From Candidatus Uhrbacteria bacterium CG_4_9_14_3_um_filter_41_35 (GTDB lineage Bacteria; Patescibacteriota; Patescibacteriia; UBA9934), in contig PFWT01000003.1 of assembly GCA_002791275.1 (NCBI GenBank), positions 1 through 47,590 on the forward strand: a stretch of DNA of 47,590 nucleotides. The letters run 5' to 3'. Of the stretch, positions 26,801 through 36,670 are shown piece after piece (positions within the stretch are counted from its first letter, which is position 1; each line of letters begins with the position of its first letter). The position numbers and the translations under genes were made by a program. The notes under the pieces are model-generated. The model worked only from the letters and a program-made list of their open reading frames with translations. It was not told the DNA's origin and made no database searches.

Positions 26801-28021
26801 TTACTTAATGAACTTCATCACTCTTCGACCGACGAATTGACCTTCACGGCGGTAGAGGATGTCATTATTGTATTCAGGATCAGTGCTGAAACCTATTTTT
26901 CGCATCACGGCGTTCATTGGCACCTCAAACGTATGTTCTTTTTGCACCAGGTTTCGAGTGTCTCCGGTGCGCGCTACCTCCTTTACAAAGTGAACGGGGT
27001 TAACCAACACAACAACACCGTCTGGTTTAAGAGTTTTGTAGAGAGCAGAAAAACAATCGGTATATAGCTTCTCAAGTTCATTAACTGCGGTAGTCACCTC
27101 GGCATAAGTTTCACTGCCTTGTCTTGGAACGCCGAGAAATGGCTCTGTTGCGATAGCGTCAATTGTTTCTGGCTCTATGTGTGCACCAATATTTACGGCG
27201 GTAGTAACGTATAATTTATAACTTGGCACGTCGTAACCAGAATTTTTGAGCCAACCCATATTTTGTTCGGTATCGGAGATGGCCATTTCTAAAATGTCAG
27301 AGCCTCTGAGTTTTTCAAAGCCAAGTAGCGCGCCCTCCATTAAAACAGTTCCCGAACCACAGAAGGGATCAAGTAAAGTTTTACCTTCAGGTTGAACACC
27401 AGTAATGTTGATCAGCATTCTAGCGAGTTTAGGTGGCAACATTCCGCGTTTTGCATCACGTCTTGGTCTATCAAAATCACGCTTTGACCAGTCCTCGTAA
27501 TCCTGGACAGCAGAAGTCAAACCAACCAGTGTTTCCCGTTCACTAACCAAAAATACAAATTCACCACCAGAGGCTAGCATTTTGTTTTTTGTAACAGTAA
27601 CGGCGCTTAGATTAGGATCTCGACTTGTAACATAACGTACAGGTTGACCCGACGCTTTGAGTGCTTTTTTGACCTCAAGCCCAATCGCATCTTTATCTTT
27701 TTGCAAAGCCCGAGCTCTTTTAGTATCCCCAAACTCGTAAATACTAAGACCAAAAGTAATTTTTCCGTCGTAGTTTGCTCCGATTATCATTGAAGTTAAG
27801 AACTCGATAAGTTCAGCGCGTGATTCTCGTTTTATTGAGCCCACGATGTGGCCAATTTTTTGAATCCCACCCAATTTGTCGTTTAGTTTTGTGAGCTCCA
27901 TGTCAATATCATCAAAAACTGCCACGAGTTCCGTTGCGTTTACGGGATCTGCTCCTGTTAGACCTTTAATTTCGAGCAGTGAAAGTTCCGGATTTGAGCC
28001 AAGTATGGTAAAAGTTTGCAT
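26801..28021 (-). CDS. Trm11/UPF0020-like RNA methyltransferase
   Basis: SAM motif LLDPFCGSGTVLMEGALLGF; motif IV position reads ATEPFLG; N-terminal THUMP-like region. Confidence 0.8.
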   Translation of the reverse strand: MQTFTILGSNPELSLLEIKGLTGADPVNATELVAVFDDIDMELTKLNDKLGGIQKIGHIVGSIKRESRAELIEFLTSMIIGANYDGKITFGLSIYEFGDTKRARALQKDKDAIGLEVKKALKASGQPVRYVTSRDPNLSAVTVTKNKMLASGGEFVFLVSERETLVGLTSAVQDYEDWSKRDFDRPRRDAKRGMLPPKLARMLINITGVQPEGKTLLDPFCGSGTVLMEGALLGFEKLRGSDILEMAISDTEQNMGWLKNSGYDVPSYKLYVTTAVNIGAHIEPETIDAIATEPFLGVPRQGSETYAEVTTAVNELEKLYTDCFSALYKTLKPDGVVVLVNPVHFVKEVARTGDTRNLVQKEHTFEVPMNAVMRKIGFSTDPEYNNDILYRREGQFVGRRVMKFIK

Positions 28022-28052
28022 ATACCTTTGAATGATATAGTATTAGATTACT

Positions 28053-29843
28053 ATGAGAAAATTTTTGCTTATAATTACAGCTGTTTTGCTGTTTGGTATC
28101 ACCAGAACGGCACTTGCGCAAGAGCCTGACTTCACAATTCACAATTTTCACGCTGATTTAACTATCAAAGAAGACGGTTCGCTTTTAGTGGTTGAAACAA
28201 TATCTGGCGATTTTCTAAAAGAAAAACACGGTATTATTCGATACATTCCAGTCGTTTACGATATGAGCGAGAATCTTGAAGCAACGACTGATCTTGCTCT
28301 AATAAATATAAAGGATATTTCAAACACCGATGTACCCTATTCTACATCAACTGAAAAAAATGATTTTGTAATTCGGATTGGTGATCCAAACAAGACCATT
28401 TCTGGTAGGTATGAATATACCATAGAATACACAGTTCGTGGGGCATTTATGTACTTCGATGATCATGACGAACTTTATTGGAATGTGACCGGGAACAATT
28501 GGCCGGTCGCAATGAAAAATGTGTCAGCTTCAATTCATCTACCACCGGGTGCTTTTTTAACAGGTAAGACTTGTTTTACTGGTAAAGAGGGAAGTACAGT
28601 GAGCAATTGCTCGTTTCGTGATTCAGGGATAAAAGTCGAGGTTACAGCGACTGATTATTTAACGCTAGCGATTGGTTTTACGCCAAATGTAATATCAGAG
28701 GTATTACCAACCATCATCGATAAAGCAGAGCTGGCACGTTTACAGGCCGAAAAAGAGGCAAGAGGTGCGGAAATTGCAAAAAAGTATATTGTAATTGCAA
28801 ATTTATTTTGGTTATCACCTATACTAATTATTGCTATTCTCAAGGTACTTAGCCAATTATTTTGGCCGTCAGTTGAGTCAAATCGGGCTGTTATAGCTGA
28901 GTTTAAAGCACCTGACGAGTTAAGGCCCACAGAACTTGCGGTACTTCTAAACGGCAAAATTCAGAAACAAGACATGTCTGCTTTTGTGGTAGATATGGCA
29001 GTGAGAGGTTATTTAAAAATTTCAGAATCAAATATCGGCAAGAAAACAAATATTGCAGTTATAAAATTAAAAGAGGCAGACTCGAACCTACGGTCATGGG
29101 AAGAAGCTTTTTTTACGGCAATGTTTAGGAGCTCAACGGAATTAGATCACCAAGCACTCGGAGCTCAACTTTCGACGGTTATTGGGAAAACGAATCAGGT
29201 GATTATAAACGAGCTTGTGCTTCAGGGTTATTTGAAACGAAATCACTATAAAAATGACAAGTATTTACTCGTACTTCTTTTTATCTATTTCTTAATTTTA
29301 GCCTTCAGTGGTCTAGTTGCTATGCTTGCATTTGCGAATTTTGTACCGTTTTTTGCAATGTTTATAACGGGACTTCTTCTGCCTTTCTTTAGACCAAAGT
29401 TAATTCAATACACTGAAAAAGGTGCGGAAGCAGCAATAAAGGGTCAAGGTTTGAAATTGTTCATTAATACTGCTGAGCGTTACAGATTAAAATGGCAGGA
29501 ACAAGAGAATATCTTTGAGGAATTATTGCCTTACGCAATGATTTTCAAAATTACCGATAAGTGGAGTAAAGTATTTCACGATTTTTACGCGGAAACTAAT
29601 CAAGTCAGAAATAAACCCGACTGGTACTCAGGATCTAACGACAGTGCTTTTGATTTTTCAGAAATGGGATCTAATTTAGCAAATTTCTCAAATTCACTGC
29701 CGAATAAACTACGCAAATATGGCTCTGGCGCTAGTTATGCGCGATCTGGTTCAAAAAAAGGTTGGTCTAGAAGCGGTAGTGGATTTTCAGGCCACGGCTC
29801 GTCTGGCGGTGGTTTTGGAGGCGGCGGTGGTGGATCTTGGTAG
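28053..29843 (+). CDS. DUF2207-type predicted membrane protein
   Basis: Signal peptide, DFTIHNFHADLTIKEDGSLLVVETISGDF..., internal TMs, Gly/Ser-rich C-terminus GGGFGGGGGGSW. Confidence 0.85.
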   Translation: MRKFLLIITAVLLFGITRTALAQEPDFTIHNFHADLTIKEDGSLLVVETISGDFLKEKHGIIRYIPVVYDMSENLEATTDLALINIKDISNTDVPYSTSTEKNDFVIRIGDPNKTISGRYEYTIEYTVRGAFMYFDDHDELYWNVTGNNWPVAMKNVSASIHLPPGAFLTGKTCFTGKEGSTVSNCSFRDSGIKVEVTATDYLTLAIGFTPNVISEVLPTIIDKAELARLQAEKEARGAEIAKKYIVIANLFWLSPILIIAILKVLSQLFWPSVESNRAVIAEFKAPDELRPTELAVLLNGKIQKQDMSAFVVDMAVRGYLKISESNIGKKTNIAVIKLKEADSNLRSWEEAFFTAMFRSSTELDHQALGAQLSTVIGKTNQVIINELVLQGYLKRNHYKNDKYLLVLLFIYFLILAFSGLVAMLAFANFVPFFAMFITGLLLPFFRPKLIQYTEKGAEAAIKGQGLKLFINTAERYRLKWQEQENIFEELLPYAMIFKITDKWSKVFHDFYAETNQVRNKPDWYSGSNDSAFDFSEMGSNLANFSNSLPNKLRKYGSGASYARSGSKKGWSRSGSGFSGHGSSGGGFGGGGGGSW

Positions 29844-29888
29844 TTTTGTGATAAGGTAACGTTTGAATGTTCTTTTAGGGGGCTAACG

Positions 29889-30386
29889 ATGTACAAAACT
29901 CTTTTGTTCTGGTTACTAACTGCTGGGCCAGCAATGGCTGAAGATGATTACAGCCTTGTATACCAGTGCGAAATGTTGAAGATGTATGGCGTATTCATCC
30001 GCTATCATCCGGTCGACGATAGGTATGACTGGGTAGATGATTTTTTCGAGGTTGCAGAAGGAAAAGCCTTATTTGTAGCTGCCCGAAATGGCCGGATGTT
30101 TGTAGGCTGGGGTAAAATCGAAAGCACAATACACGACCACGTTTATCGAGACAGTGTAAATATCGTAAACGGGGAGATCTTCTTTGTTTCTATGGATAAC
30201 GGTAGAAATTACCTTAATCTTGGCGACAAATCAGTGGCGATCGGCGGTACAGCCTGCAATATTGAGATCGAAACTGAGCAAGAAAACCTCAGAATAAGTT
30301 GGGTGATTTGTGGCCTCAGCGATCAGACACGACAAACCTGGGTAGTTGAGACTCACCCATCAATTATTAGTGCTTACCCTAGGTAG
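29889..30386 (+). CDS. small secreted protein of unknown function
   Basis: Signal peptide MYKTLLFWLLTAGPAMAED; upstream TTAGGGGGC as possible SD; no recognised family. Confidence 0.6.
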   Translation: MYKTLLFWLLTAGPAMAEDDYSLVYQCEMLKMYGVFIRYHPVDDRYDWVDDFFEVAEGKALFVAARNGRMFVGWGKIESTIHDHVYRDSVNIVNGEIFFVSMDNGRNYLNLGDKSVAIGGTACNIEIETEQENLRISWVICGLSDQTRQTWVVETHPSIISAYPR

Positions 30387-30452
30387 GTGCTTTTTTATTG
30401 ACGGATTTAAAGTTTTAGGCTAATATTCCAGCACTAATTAATCATAACAATT

Positions 30453-30492
30453 GTCCGTAGCCTGAAAGGGCTGCTTCAAACGAAGCCGATAT
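30453..30492 (+). promoter_or_regulatory. structured rpsF 5' leader (possible S6:S18 autoregulatory element)
   Basis: CCG followed by GTAGCC-TGAAAG-GGCTGC hairpin and GCTTC-AAAC-GAAGC hairpin with second CCG, directly upstream of the start codon. Confidence 0.45.
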
Positions 30493-30963
30493 ATGATCTA
30501 CGAAATTCTATATATCATTCCTTCAAAGTTTTCTGACTCAGAAATCGAAGGAGTAGAGGGTCACATTAACGAGATCCTAGTGAGAAATGAGGCTAAAGTC
30601 TTAAAAACAAGTAACCTCGGTAAGATTAAACTTGCCTACCCAATAAAACGGGAAAAACACGGAACTTACGTGCTAACCTACATCGAAGTTGCTGGTGTAA
30701 ATCTAGCGAAGATCGATCAGGATCTTCGACTTTCAGAAGAGGTTCTAAGGCATGTTCTAGTTAAAAGACCAGAAGGTGTTTCTGAAAAGAATTACACTAT
30801 TGGAACTTACGTTGAACCATTAACTTCAGAGGGGAAACGAACACGCGGAAAACGTGAAACAGTTAAAGAAGAAGCTGTAAAACCAGCTAAGAAGTTGTCG
30901 ACAGCCGCTTTAGATAAGAAACTTGATGAGATTCTTGATAGCGACATCGCTTCAGACATGTAA
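30493..30963 (+). CDS. rpsF: 30S ribosomal protein S6
   Basis: MIYEILYIIPSKFSDSEIEGV...LGKIKLAYPIKREKHGTYVLTYIE. Confidence 0.93.
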   Translation: MIYEILYIIPSKFSDSEIEGVEGHINEILVRNEAKVLKTSNLGKIKLAYPIKREKHGTYVLTYIEVAGVNLAKIDQDLRLSEEVLRHVLVKRPEGVSEKNYTIGTYVEPLTSEGKRTRGKRETVKEEAVKPAKKLSTAALDKKLDEILDSDIASDM

Positions 30964-31050
30964 TAATTAATCAGTCGGCAAAAGGTTGTAAAATGGTACA
31001 ATACGATAAGTTGGATTATCATCTAAACCTTTTAACCAAAACTAAAAATT

Positions 31051-31515
31051 ATGGCATCTTCACTTAATAAAGTTCAAATCATCGGAAACCTAACACGTGA
31101 TCCTGAAATCAAACAGACCACAAATGGTCAGTCAGTTTGCACAGTCGGCGTAGCTACAAACCGAACCTGGAAAGATCAATCAGGCGAGAAAAAAGAGCAG
31201 GTTGAGTACCACACAATTGTGGCTTGGGGTAAACTTGCAGAAATTTGTGGTCAGTACCTCAAAAAAGGTCAGAAAGCTTATTTTGATGGTCGACTTCAGA
31301 CTCGAGACTGGGAAGGTCCAGATGGAGTGAAAAAATACCGAACAGAAATCGTCGCAGAAAACATGATTATGCTTGGTGGTCGAGGTGGTGAAGGTGGTGG
31401 TAACAGTTTTGGCGGTGATGTTGATTACTCAGCATCAGCTCCTTCTGTAAGCGACGATCCTTCACGCGCTTCTAACTCAAACGACGAAATCAGAATTGAA
31501 GATATTCCATTTTAA
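31051..31515 (+). CDS. ssb: single-stranded DNA-binding protein
   Basis: OB fold LNKVQIIGNLTRDPEIKQTTNGQSVCTVGVATNR; acidic C-terminal tip DEIRIEDIPF. Confidence 0.95.
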   Translation: MASSLNKVQIIGNLTRDPEIKQTTNGQSVCTVGVATNRTWKDQSGEKKEQVEYHTIVAWGKLAEICGQYLKKGQKAYFDGRLQTRDWEGPDGVKKYRTEIVAENMIMLGGRGGEGGGNSFGGDVDYSASAPSVSDDPSRASNSNDEIRIEDIPF

Positions 31516-31587
31516 ACTAAATTAGGCTGTGATTGTGAGTTGGTACTGAGGTATCTCAAGTAAACTCTCAATAAACCTAAATAAAAT

Positions 31588-31818
31588 ATGGCAAAAAATA
31601 ATAACCTATTAACAACAGATAAGTACTGTAACTTCTGCGTTAATCAACAGCTTGATATTGATTACAAGAATACAGAACTTTTGAAGCGTTATATTTCATC
31701 TTTTGCAAAGATTACTTCACGAAAACGAAGCGGTCTCTGTGCAAAACACCAGAGAAAAATTTCTCTTGAAGTAAAACGCGCACGAATCATGGCATTTTTG
31801 CCATTCGTTCACAAATAA
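31588..31818 (+). CDS. rpsR: 30S ribosomal protein S18 (CxxC...CxxH form)
   Basis: KYCNFCVNQQLDIDYKNTELLKRYISSFAKITSRKRSGLCAKHQRKISLEVKRARIMAFLPF. Confidence 0.93.
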   Translation: MAKNNNLLTTDKYCNFCVNQQLDIDYKNTELLKRYISSFAKITSRKRSGLCAKHQRKISLEVKRARIMAFLPFVHK

Positions 31819-31890
31819 CATCAACCGTGAAACATTATTGTTTGGTTGATATATTAGTCAACTAATCAAATATATTTCACAAGATCAGCT

Positions 31891-32709
31891 ATGCTTTCAA
31901 AAGAAGATATACTGTATCGCAAAAAACTGTGGGACTCGGTCTTGGCCGATGTTCGGCAGTTTTTTGTTTCTCGGGACTTTTTAGAGTTTCAAACGCCACT
32001 ACTTGTGAAGTCGCCTGGTATGGAGCCGAACCTATCACCACTTAAAACCGTGGTGAATAACCAAAAAGCTGGCTTCATTACGTCCCCTGAATATTCAATG
32101 AAAAAACTTTTAGGTACAGGTTTTGAAAAAATCTTTACGATTACGCCCGTGTTCAGAGATAACGAAGCTGGACGACACAATACGCCTGAGTTTTTAATGC
32201 TTGAGTGGTATGCGCCAGGAGTATACGAGGATTTGATGGCTGAGACTGAAGAATTGTTACAGTTTGTCCTCGGAGACCGAACTGTTTGGCCAAAAATTAA
32301 ACATACAAACGCAAATATCGATGAACATGGCGATCCACATGTAGAGCATAAAAGGTTTTTTGTAAAGAATTACCCAGTGGCTGAAGCTTCACTGGCACAA
32401 ATATCAGTAGACGGAAGCTACGCAGAACGTTTCGAAGCTTTTGGGGACGGTATGGAACTCTGTAATGGCTTTGCAGAATTAACCGATGCTACAGAACAGC
32501 GACGCCGCTTTGAAGCTGAAAAATCGGCTAGACTAAAGGCCGAAAAGGAGGTTTTCCCGATTGATGAGGAACTGTTAAGTGCAATTGAAAGCATAAAAAA
32601 GCCAGTTTATGGAAACGCGCTCGGTCTTGACCGACTTGTGATGCTGAAGTACGGTATAGGGGATATAAATGACGTTCAGATATTTCCATCTAATCAGCGC
32701 TTCGTTTAA
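31891..32709 (+). CDS. epmA: EpmA/GenX-like class II lysyl-tRNA synthetase paralogue (EF-P lysyltransferase family)
   Basis: Class II aaRS core without anticodon-binding domain: TPLLVKSPGMEPNLSPL...TSPEYSMKKLLGTGFEKIFTITPVFRDNE...TPEFLMLEWY; C-terminal YGNALGLDRLVMLKYG. Confidence 0.88.
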   Translation: MLSKEDILYRKKLWDSVLADVRQFFVSRDFLEFQTPLLVKSPGMEPNLSPLKTVVNNQKAGFITSPEYSMKKLLGTGFEKIFTITPVFRDNEAGRHNTPEFLMLEWYAPGVYEDLMAETEELLQFVLGDRTVWPKIKHTNANIDEHGDPHVEHKRFFVKNYPVAEASLAQISVDGSYAERFEAFGDGMELCNGFAELTDATEQRRRFEAEKSARLKAEKEVFPIDEELLSAIESIKKPVYGNALGLDRLVMLKYGIGDINDVQIFPSNQRFV

Positions 32710-32742
32710 ATTCAGTAAAATAATTACATTGAAGTAAAAAAT

Positions 32743-33309
32743 ATGCCATCACCAAACGAATTAAAAAAAGGAACAGTTATTCGATACGACAATGACCTTT
32801 GGGTTGTTGCTGATTTTCAACGGGTCGCTCCTGGAAAAGGGAGCTCATTTGTTAGAACAAAATTAAAGTCACTTGCGTCCGGAAAAGTAGTAGAAAATAA
32901 CTTCAAAGCATCTGAAAACCTAGTGTTTGAAGATGTATCACGAAAAAAGATGCAGTTTATTTTTGGCGATTCAGAAACACTAACTTTTATGGACGGCAAA
33001 GATTACGAACAAATTGCTATCGGTCGGGATCTAATCGGAGACGATGCTCGATTCTTAAAAGAAGGCCTTGAGGTGACTGTAATTATGCACGGGGATCGAG
33101 CTATTTCAATGGAATTACCAGGTAAGATTGAATACACAATCACCGAGTCAGAACCTGCAGTGAAGGGTGATTCATCAAGCGGAAACGTGCAAAAAGATGC
33201 GGTTGTAGATAACGGTCTTAAAATTCGCGTACCAATCTTTATTAACGAAGGCGACTTGGTTCGAGTTAATACTGAAACTGGAGATTACGTAGAGCGTGTT
33301 ACAAAATAA
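32743..33309 (+). CDS. efp: translation elongation factor P
   Basis: Three-domain EF-P with PGKGSSFVR loop carrying the modifiable Lys. Confidence 0.96.
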   Translation: MPSPNELKKGTVIRYDNDLWVVADFQRVAPGKGSSFVRTKLKSLASGKVVENNFKASENLVFEDVSRKKMQFIFGDSETLTFMDGKDYEQIAIGRDLIGDDARFLKEGLEVTVIMHGDRAISMELPGKIEYTITESEPAVKGDSSSGNVQKDAVVDNGLKIRVPIFINEGDLVRVNTETGDYVERVTK

Positions 33310-33319
33310 TGAATTTTAT

Positions 33320-33345
33320 AAAACACAAGCGCAAGCTTGTGTTTT
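33320..33345 (+). terminator. intrinsic terminator after efp
   Basis: AAAACACAAGC-GCAA-GCTTGTGTTTT. Confidence 0.8.
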
Positions 33346-33406
33346 AGTTTTGGCAACAAAATAATCTCTGTGTTTCCTCTTTTTCTTATGATACAATGTT
33401 CGTATT

Positions 33407-35815
33407 ATGGCAAAACGAAGAAAGCGAACTAAACGAAAAGGTGGTAACTCAGAAGGGTTATCAGACGGTGTAAAACAGAGTATATTTGCAGTTTCTATTG
33501 TGGTGGCTGGCTTATTATTCTTTTTATCGTTCTTTGGTTTAGGCGGGGTTGTTGGTGAATATTCAAATCAAGCCCTGACAATGATTTTTGGTTGGGATAA
33601 GTGGCTGTTTTCCGTTGTACTATTGGTACTTGGTTGGAGCGCAATTTTTCCTGACCGTCGCCTTCTTTCAAACGTAAATTTAATCGGCATTGTCACTTTT
33701 TTTCTGGCGTTTAATGGTTTGCTGAATCTACTTTTTGCCAGCGATGGTCTTGCGGAAAAAATCGCAAAAGCCGGTGGTTACACTGGACTCTTAGTTTCAG
33801 CACCACTTGTTAGTTTAATCGGTTTTTGGGGAGCGTTCATTGTGGCTGTGGCTGGAATTTTTGTAGCAATCTTTTTAATTTTCAACGTCTCGCTTAATTC
33901 TATCCTCACGGTACACACCCATTTTACAAATATGGGACGAGTTGTTCACAGAAATCGAATTGAAGAACGTGAAGAATTTGATGACGAAGAAGAAGACGAA
34001 GGAGAGCTAGAAACCGATGAAGAGGATGCGGATCTTGAGGAGGAGTTGGATGAAGAAATAGAAGAGGAAGATGATGAGGAAGAAGGAGTTGAATCCGGGG
34101 TGAAGTCACCGCTAATGATCGGCGCTGGTGAATCGGTAATGACTAGCAAACGACGTCGACGGATAGTTATTCCAGTTGATTTGCTTGACGAGCGCATTAG
34201 TGAAGCTGAAGCTGGCGACACCGATAGAGCTGCGGATATTATTCAAAAGACATTCAAACACTTTAATATCGAGGTAGAAATGGTCGACGTACGTGTGGGT
34301 CCGTCGGTGACTCAGTATTCACTAAAACCAGCACAGGGAGTGAAGCTATCACGTATAGTTGGCTTACAAAATGACTTAGCACTCGCACTTGCAGCGCACC
34401 CAATCAGAATCGAGGCACCAATTCCAGGTAAGGCACTGGTTGGAATTGAGGTGCCAAATCGAAAAGTTGGTGCGGTTTCGTTGCGTGAACTACTCGAGTC
34501 TAAGGAGTTTAAAACACGCAAAACAAATATGATGGCACCACTTGGAAAGGATGTTTCAGGTGCTGTATCTTCTCTTTTTGTCGACAAGGCTCCGCACACG
34601 ATGGTGGCGGGAGCGACTGGGTCTGGTAAATCCGTTTGTTTAAACGGCGTGATTGTTTCACTGTTGTATCAAAATGGACCTGATGATCTAAAAATGATTA
34701 TGGTGGATCCAAAACGCGTGGAACTTGGAGTGTACGCTGGTATTCCACATTTATTAGTTCCGCCAATTACACAGTCGGAAGAGGCGATCAATGCTTTGAA
34801 GTGGGGTGTGCGGGAAATGGAACGACGACTCGACCACCTTGCGAAATACGGAGCACGAGATATAGATTCATATAACGCAAAGAGCAAGGAACGAATGCCA
34901 AAAGTCGTCTTTATTATCGACGAGCTTGCGGATCTTATGAGTCAGAACAAGCGAGATGTTGAGTCGTTAATTGTTCGAATTGCGCAAATGGCGCGTGCCG
35001 CGGGTATTCACTTGATTTTAGCAACTCAGCGACCATCGGTTGATGTTATTACCGGAACTATTAAAGCAAATATCCCAACACGTTTGGCGTTTGCCGTAGC
35101 TTCGCAGGTGGACTCAAAAACGATTCTTGATATTTCAGGAGCGGAAAAATTACTCGGTAGGGGAGATATGCTCCTTTCAACACCACAGCTTTCAAAACCA
35201 AAACGACTTCAAGGAGCCTATGTTTCAGATCAAGAAATTGAACGGGTGGTTGATTTCTTGAAGAAAGAAGGAGAACCAGATTATAATTACCAGGTTACTG
35301 AAGACTCTAGGGGTGGAGGTGTTGCGATGAGTTCTGAGGATTCAGACCCGCTTCTTGAAGAAGCTATTGCAATTGTAGTGGCCGATAGAAAGGCTTCCAC
35401 CTCCTACTTGCAACGGCGAATGCGAATTGGCTACTCACGAGCAGCGCGAATTGTGGATCTCTTGGCGGAGATGGGGATTATTGGTGAACAAAATGGCTCA
35501 AAGCCTCGAGAAGTACTCATAGAAAAATGGCCGTTACCAGGGGCAGGTGCACCAAAAAAAGCAAAAGAACCAATTGAATACGAGGAAGACTATGACGCTG
35601 AAGAGGAGATGGATGAAGAGGCTGATGATATGGCAATTGAAGAAGAAGACTTTGATGATGAGATGGAAGATTCAAAAATGACCCCACCAAAGCCAATTAT
35701 CGAAGCAGATGAAGATGAAGATGAAGATGAAGATGAAGATTTTTCAGAATTTGATGAGGAAGACGAAAATGATGACGATGATGACGAGTTTGCAAATTAT
35801 AATGATGACGAATAA
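33407..35815 (+). CDS. ftsK: DNA translocase FtsK/SpoIIIE
   Basis: N-terminal TMs, acidic linker, Walker A VAGATGSGKSVCLNG, gamma winged-helix, unusually acidic C-terminal tail. Confidence 0.96.
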   Translation: MAKRRKRTKRKGGNSEGLSDGVKQSIFAVSIVVAGLLFFLSFFGLGGVVGEYSNQALTMIFGWDKWLFSVVLLVLGWSAIFPDRRLLSNVNLIGIVTFFLAFNGLLNLLFASDGLAEKIAKAGGYTGLLVSAPLVSLIGFWGAFIVAVAGIFVAIFLIFNVSLNSILTVHTHFTNMGRVVHRNRIEEREEFDDEEEDEGELETDEEDADLEEELDEEIEEEDDEEEGVESGVKSPLMIGAGESVMTSKRRRRIVIPVDLLDERISEAEAGDTDRAADIIQKTFKHFNIEVEMVDVRVGPSVTQYSLKPAQGVKLSRIVGLQNDLALALAAHPIRIEAPIPGKALVGIEVPNRKVGAVSLRELLESKEFKTRKTNMMAPLGKDVSGAVSSLFVDKAPHTMVAGATGSGKSVCLNGVIVSLLYQNGPDDLKMIMVDPKRVELGVYAGIPHLLVPPITQSEEAINALKWGVREMERRLDHLAKYGARDIDSYNAKSKERMPKVVFIIDELADLMSQNKRDVESLIVRIAQMARAAGIHLILATQRPSVDVITGTIKANIPTRLAFAVASQVDSKTILDISGAEKLLGRGDMLLSTPQLSKPKRLQGAYVSDQEIERVVDFLKKEGEPDYNYQVTEDSRGGGVAMSSEDSDPLLEEAIAIVVADRKASTSYLQRRMRIGYSRAARIVDLLAEMGIIGEQNGSKPREVLIEKWPLPGAGAPKKAKEPIEYEEDYDAEEEMDEEADDMAIEEEDFDDEMEDSKMTPPKPIIEADEDEDEDEDEDFSEFDEEDENDDDDDEFANYNDDE
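35708..35740 (+). repeat. GAT(GAAGAT)5 hexanucleotide microsatellite within ftsK acidic tail
   Basis: Encodes DEDEDEDEDED; direct reading. Confidence 0.9.
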
Positions 35816-35849
35816 GCTTGAAGAGGATTTAAAATTGTAACTGGTTGTA

Positions 35850-36524
35850 ATGGTATTTGTAAAACGTAAACTAGATAGAAACCCGCAAACGCTCGGAGAA
35901 AAACTCCGAGCGCTTCGTCGTGGACAGGCGGTGAGCCTTGAAATGATGGAAAAAGAAACGCAAATTCAACTAAGGTACATCGAGGCACTCGAAAGAGGTA
36001 GGTACGAAGACTTACCCGAGCCAATTTACACGAGAAACTTTATTAGGTCGTATGTACGGGCTTTAAAATCGGACGAGGGTTATTTTCTGGAACTTTATGA
36101 AGAAGAGTGTGGGGTGTGCGATTTAGTGACACCCATGCAAACACCCAGACAACGAATTAAAAAAATAAAATTTTTAGTTTCGAATAAACTCCTGAAATTT
36201 GTTTGGTTATTTATTATAGCGATTTTAATTTTTGGTTACTTAAGTTGGCAGATTAAGGAAATCGTGGGGCCACCCGAAATTATTCTGTTTTCGCCAGTTG
36301 ATTCTTCGGTAACGTCTGAGGCAAAGGTTGTGGTTGAGGGATATGTTGATAATGAAGCTACGGTTTATGTAAACGGAACTCAGGTGGTTGTTGATGAACA
36401 AAATATTTTTAATTCCACGATTGATCTTGACAAAGGCTTGAATATAATCCGAGTCGAAGCAGAACGACGGTACTCGAAAAAAGCTTTAATTGAAAGGCGA
36501 ATTGTGTTTGATATACAAAAATAA
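35850..36524 (+). CDS. RodZ-like protein: HTH_25 + TM + extracytoplasmic Ig-like domain
   Basis: LGEKLRALRRGQAVSLEMMEKETQIQLRYIEALERGRYEDLPEPIYTRNFIRSYVRAL; TM; PPEIILFSPVDSSVTSEAKVVVEGYV. Confidence 0.85.
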   Translation: MVFVKRKLDRNPQTLGEKLRALRRGQAVSLEMMEKETQIQLRYIEALERGRYEDLPEPIYTRNFIRSYVRALKSDEGYFLELYEEECGVCDLVTPMQTPRQRIKKIKFLVSNKLLKFVWLFIIAILIFGYLSWQIKEIVGPPEIILFSPVDSSVTSEAKVVVEGYVDNEATVYVNGTQVVVDEQNIFNSTIDLDKGLNIIRVEAERRYSKKALIERRIVFDIQK

Positions 36525-36670
36525 AACAGGCTGTGAACAACTAACTTTTCGAACAAAATTATTGTGTTAATATAGAAGTACAGAGGGGATTGCTCCTCTC
36601 TTTTATTTAACCAGTCTGTGTTCGGGTTCTGATCCCACTCCCCATGCTCTCAGACCTTATACAACAAAAT

